A stretch of DNA of 31,085 bases from Anthropogastromicrobium sp963652495 (GTDB lineage Bacteria > Bacillota > Clostridia > Lachnospirales > Lachnospiraceae): assembly GCA_963652495.1 (NCBI GenBank), contig CAVJTU010000033.1, positions 1-31,085 of the forward strand, read 5' to 3'. Below the pieces are notes generated by a model. That model ran no database searches and was not told the origin of the DNA. It was given only the letters and a program-made list of their open reading frames with translations. Shown here in pieces: positions 31,077-31,085 of the stretch. Each line of letters begins with the position of its first letter. Positions within the stretch are counted from its first letter, which is position 1. The position numbers and the translations under genes are program-made.

Positions 31077-31085
31077 GCTAGTATT

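Overview
The window reads as chromosomal core DNA of a low-to-mid GC Gram-positive anaerobe, most likely a member of the Lachnospiraceae (Clostridia; Roseburia/Agathobacter-like). The grounds are the glgC-glgD pair, SpoVG, a B. subtilis-type PurF with propeptide and Fe-S cysteines, a long clostridial-type PRPP synthetase, the DnaD/DnaI-type primosome genes, and strong Shine-Dalgarno sites with sigma-A promoters. The genus is inference only. I see no tRNA, rRNA, CRISPR array or prophage.

Left part (1-21 kb), all on the minus strand. A purine block reads purF-purB-purA from a good promoter (5601-5629) with a leader of about 170 nt, and ends at a terminator (1060-1088). It is followed by a small alarmone synthetase of the RelP/YwaC type and preceded by a dCMP deaminase. 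Next come a secreted NlpC/P60 peptidoglycan hydrolase with a consensus promoter that carries two WalR-like boxes, a PrsA-like foldase lipoprotein with a very acidic insertion, mfd, pth, a membrane-anchored polysaccharide deacetylase-like protein, a secreted protein of GBS/Bsp-like repeats, spoVG, and the translationally coupled glgC-glgD pair for glycogen synthesis. The spoVG...pth-mfd neighbourhood recalls the same region in Bacillus subtilis.

Right part. After a divergent intergenic region the plus strand carries murC, a DnaD-domain protein, a DnaI/DnaC-like helicase loader and prs. Prs makes the PRPP that PurF uses. A cluster of seven DnaA-box-like 9-mers lies between murC and the DnaD gene. 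A bidirectional terminator separates prs from the last gene, on the minus strand: a 1011-residue fusion of a glutamine-kinase-like (PPDK-type ATP-grasp plus phosphohistidine swivel) part with a C26 class-I glutamine amidotransferase part. The right edge ends in a hairpin reminiscent of IS200/IS605 element ends.

Two things stand out. (1) The kinase-amidohydrolase fusion joins the domain types of Campylobacter jejuni Cj1418 and Cj1417, the phosphoramidate capsule-modification pathway, and may belong to an undescribed phosphoramidate-type pathway. (2) A family of intergenic repeats (1-90, 21238-21382, 24515-24553, 25587-26051, perhaps 18336-18410) can fold into a closed cloverleaf with three hairpin arms. 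Compensatory differences between copies indicate that the folded structure is maintained; I do not recognise this family.
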